Source of the DNA: Candidatus Tisiphia endosymbiont of Dioctria linearis
GTDB lineage: Bacteria > Pseudomonadota > Alphaproteobacteria > Rickettsiales > Rickettsiaceae
Direction: 5' to 3'
NCBI RefSeq assembly: GCF_964026545.1
Contig: NZ_OZ032156.1
Span: forward strand, 434,001 to 498,000
Length of the DNA: 64,000 nt
The notes beneath the pieces are model-generated. The model was not told the origin of the DNA. It saw only the letters and a list, made by a program, of their open reading frames with translations, and did not search any database. This document shows, one piece after another, positions 62,669 through 64,000 of the stretch (position 1 is the first letter of the stretch; each line of letters begins with the position of its first letter). Position numbers and translations under genes: made by a program.

Positions 62669-63737
62669 TTAATATACCGCTAGGTGTTAAGATTCGTGGA
62701 GCAATTATATCCTGTGGCAGTTGACTATGATCAGCTAGAAAATCGCCTAAAGAGAAGCTGATAACTGTATTGGTAATCTGTTGTGGTTGCTGTTTAGGAG
62801 TACCATATTTTTCTATATGTACTTTCCATAAGCCATTAACCATCTGCTTTATTTTATCAATTGACCATGCAGGTAATACATTAGCTAGATTATAACTATA
62901 GATTTCTTCTATTGCTTTATCTTCGCTAATCAACCCATCATGGCAGCGACGCAGCCAATAACCAATTACTCTAGTTAAATGATTAAACCTAGTTTGTTCT
63001 CCTATGCCTCCTTCATAAACCTTTTCAGTAAGTATCTTATTGATTGGTAAAGCGGAAGTGGTTATAAAATTATTATTAGCTAGATTATTGAGTGGTAGTT
63101 CCTTAACCAACTGAATTAATGGCTCAAGTTCATATTCTACTGGCGTGTAAGTTCTAATTTTAACTAACTTAGCTATCCCACCTTTATGATAGACTGAACC
63201 TGCTACCCTAATTGGTTGATGAGCCGATTTAAAATGAGTATCGCCACCGAAAATATGAGCTATTTGATATCTAAGTTCTAGTAATTGTTTTAACTGATTA
63301 CCTTCTATCGCTTTAGTTAATTGCCAGTAAACATGGATTTTGGCTAAACCCTCACAGGTAACGCCACCTGATTCAATAATCATAGTAGCTTGACCTAGAG
63401 TTTGCTCCAGTAAGAATAACTTACCTTCTACATCACCATCATCAATATCAATCAGTAGTACCTGCATTTGCTTGATGCTGTTACTAGAAGCTTGACCGTA
63501 CTGTTCAACAATTGCTGGAATGACACAAAAAGCTGCTCGTCTCTGATTAGCTATGTTAGCAAAGTTTAAAGCTTTACTAGTCATAGAATCATCAGCCTTA
63601 ATCCATATATTAGTCGGTAGTTTATTACTACTACTACCTTTTTCAGCAAAGGAACGTAAGGGTATTAATCCGTCAAGATAACCAAAAACCACCCAAAAAT
63701 ACGTTTGAATATCATCCTTAATCGGCAGAATGTTCAT
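62649..63737 (-). CDS. RepB-like primase half, second copy
   Basis: Identical to 43308-44396. It starts 23 bp after the nuclease gene, as in the left arm, and ends in LSLWRSP at the same frameshift point. Confidence 0.72.
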   Translation of the reverse strand: MNILPIKDDIQTYFWVVFGYLDGLIPLRSFAEKGSSSNKLPTNIWIKADDSMTSKALNFANIANQRRAAFCVIPAIVEQYGQASSNSIKQMQVLLIDIDDGDVEGKLFLLEQTLGQATMIIESGGVTCEGLAKIHVYWQLTKAIEGNQLKQLLELRYQIAHIFGGDTHFKSAHQPIRVAGSVYHKGGIAKLVKIRTYTPVEYELEPLIQLVKELPLNNLANNNFITTSALPINKILTEKVYEGGIGEQTRFNHLTRVIGYWLRRCHDGLISEDKAIEEIYSYNLANVLPAWSIDKIKQMVNGLWKVHIEKYGTPKQQPQQITNTVISFSLGDFLADHSQLPQDIIAPRILTPSGILSLWRSP

Positions 63738-63760
63738 AACTTACCTTCAGTCTTGCAGTC

Positions 63761-64000
63761 TCAACATTTATTTTGATATGAACATATTTTGCAGTCATAA
63801 AATTCTCTGCTGTTAAAGGTTCGTGGCAATAACTCGCCAACTTCAGTAGCACGGATAATATTAACCGCCTTATCACTCATTCTTTGGGCTAGCTCTCCAT
63901 CAAATGGGATAAGCTCATGATATATATCGCAATTATCTTTATTAATAGCAGTAAATAAGCATGGATTTATAGAAATACCAGCTATGCTTTCCTCCATATA
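63761..64000 (-). CDS. Cas4/RecB-like nuclease C-terminal part, cut by window edge
   Basis: Reads from within YMEESIAGISINPCLFTAIN to FYDCKICSYQNKC (C-x2-C-x5-C), identical to the C-terminal third of 42529-43284. The start lies beyond the window. Confidence 0.85.
   Translation of the reverse strand, partial: YMEESIAGISINPCLFTAINKDNCDIYHELIPFDGELAQRMSDKAVNIIRATEVGELLPRTFNSREFYDCKICSYQNKC

Larger units (their letters stand above)
60127..64000 (-). repeat. Right arm of the near-identical inverted repeat
   Basis: Matches 43045-46930 in inverted orientation (positions sum to 107045; 107057 past a 12-bp deletion in the EGR repeat). Two substitutions are seen near its inner end (CGATTCTCAAACTGTTACTG versus CGATCCTCAAACTATTACTG). 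The window stops inside the arm, so the full length is unknown. Confidence 0.93.

Overview
The window is strongly AT-rich DNA from an obligate intracellular alphaproteobacterium of the Rickettsiaceae, most likely a mobile-element-rich Rickettsia or a very close relative. The evidence is: Rickettsia-type palindromic elements (RPEs) between and inside genes; a second VirB4 beside serS/tatC; CtrA; ALA synthase (hemA); type 1 idi; a retropepsin-like protease resembling APRc; ProP-type MFS transporters; and a murE-murF-mraY run.

Region 1 (1-39.4 kb) is core chromosome eroded by repeats. In order it holds aspC (cut by the window edge), a DUF374 acyltransferase, waaA, idi with a palindromic element forming its N-terminus, tRNA-Ala(GGC), and an IS21 remnant carrying an intact IS5-family element. 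Then come an APC permease, an M23 lipoprotein, a ProP-like MFS, murE-murF-mraY, IS21/IS481 debris, tatC-serS-virB4-II and a 1126-residue Cys-rich secreted protein. After these lie ctrA, two unknown genes, recF, a decayed island (IS5 remnant, half MITE, VapB/VapC remnants, another transposase remnant), hemA, mutL (RPE in its linker) with a small zf-CHCC gene, PAP2, MBL hydrolase, glnQ, the APRc-like protease, a nuoF gene broken by an internal deletion, an adenosine deaminase family protein, a monothiol glutaredoxin and nth.

Region 2 (39.4-64 kb) is accessory. A serine recombinase whose 3' end lies inside tRNA-Ser(GGA) opens a prophage-like segment. It carries small regulators, a phage-type protein, a Cas4/RecB-like nuclease, a primase and a helicase split by a frameshift, an iteron-like cluster, a PD-(D/E)XK (Rpn-type) mobile element, an IS481 copy, an IS5 piece, a GTA-like tail gene remnant, DUF2793, a holin-like protein and an M15 endolysin. 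Next come a SpoT-like hydrolase, three tandem ProP-like MFS genes (the middle one an internal-duplication chimera), and a trio of effector-like genes, one ending in a CaaX-type box (CVVM). Terminase remnants follow.

From about 60.1 kb to the window end, the nuclease-primase-helicase-Rpn block recurs as a near-identical inverted copy. Positions in the two arms sum to 107045 (107057 beyond one 12-bp indel).

How the genes fit together: region 1 supplies envelope and peptidoglycan synthesis, isoprenoid and haem steps, DNA repair and cell-cycle control. Region 2 is a composite of phage replication, packaging, tail and lysis parts with host-interaction and transport genes, rearranged by IS elements and the inverted duplication. 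No CRISPR array or rRNA was seen. All calls come from reading the sequence; no database search was run.
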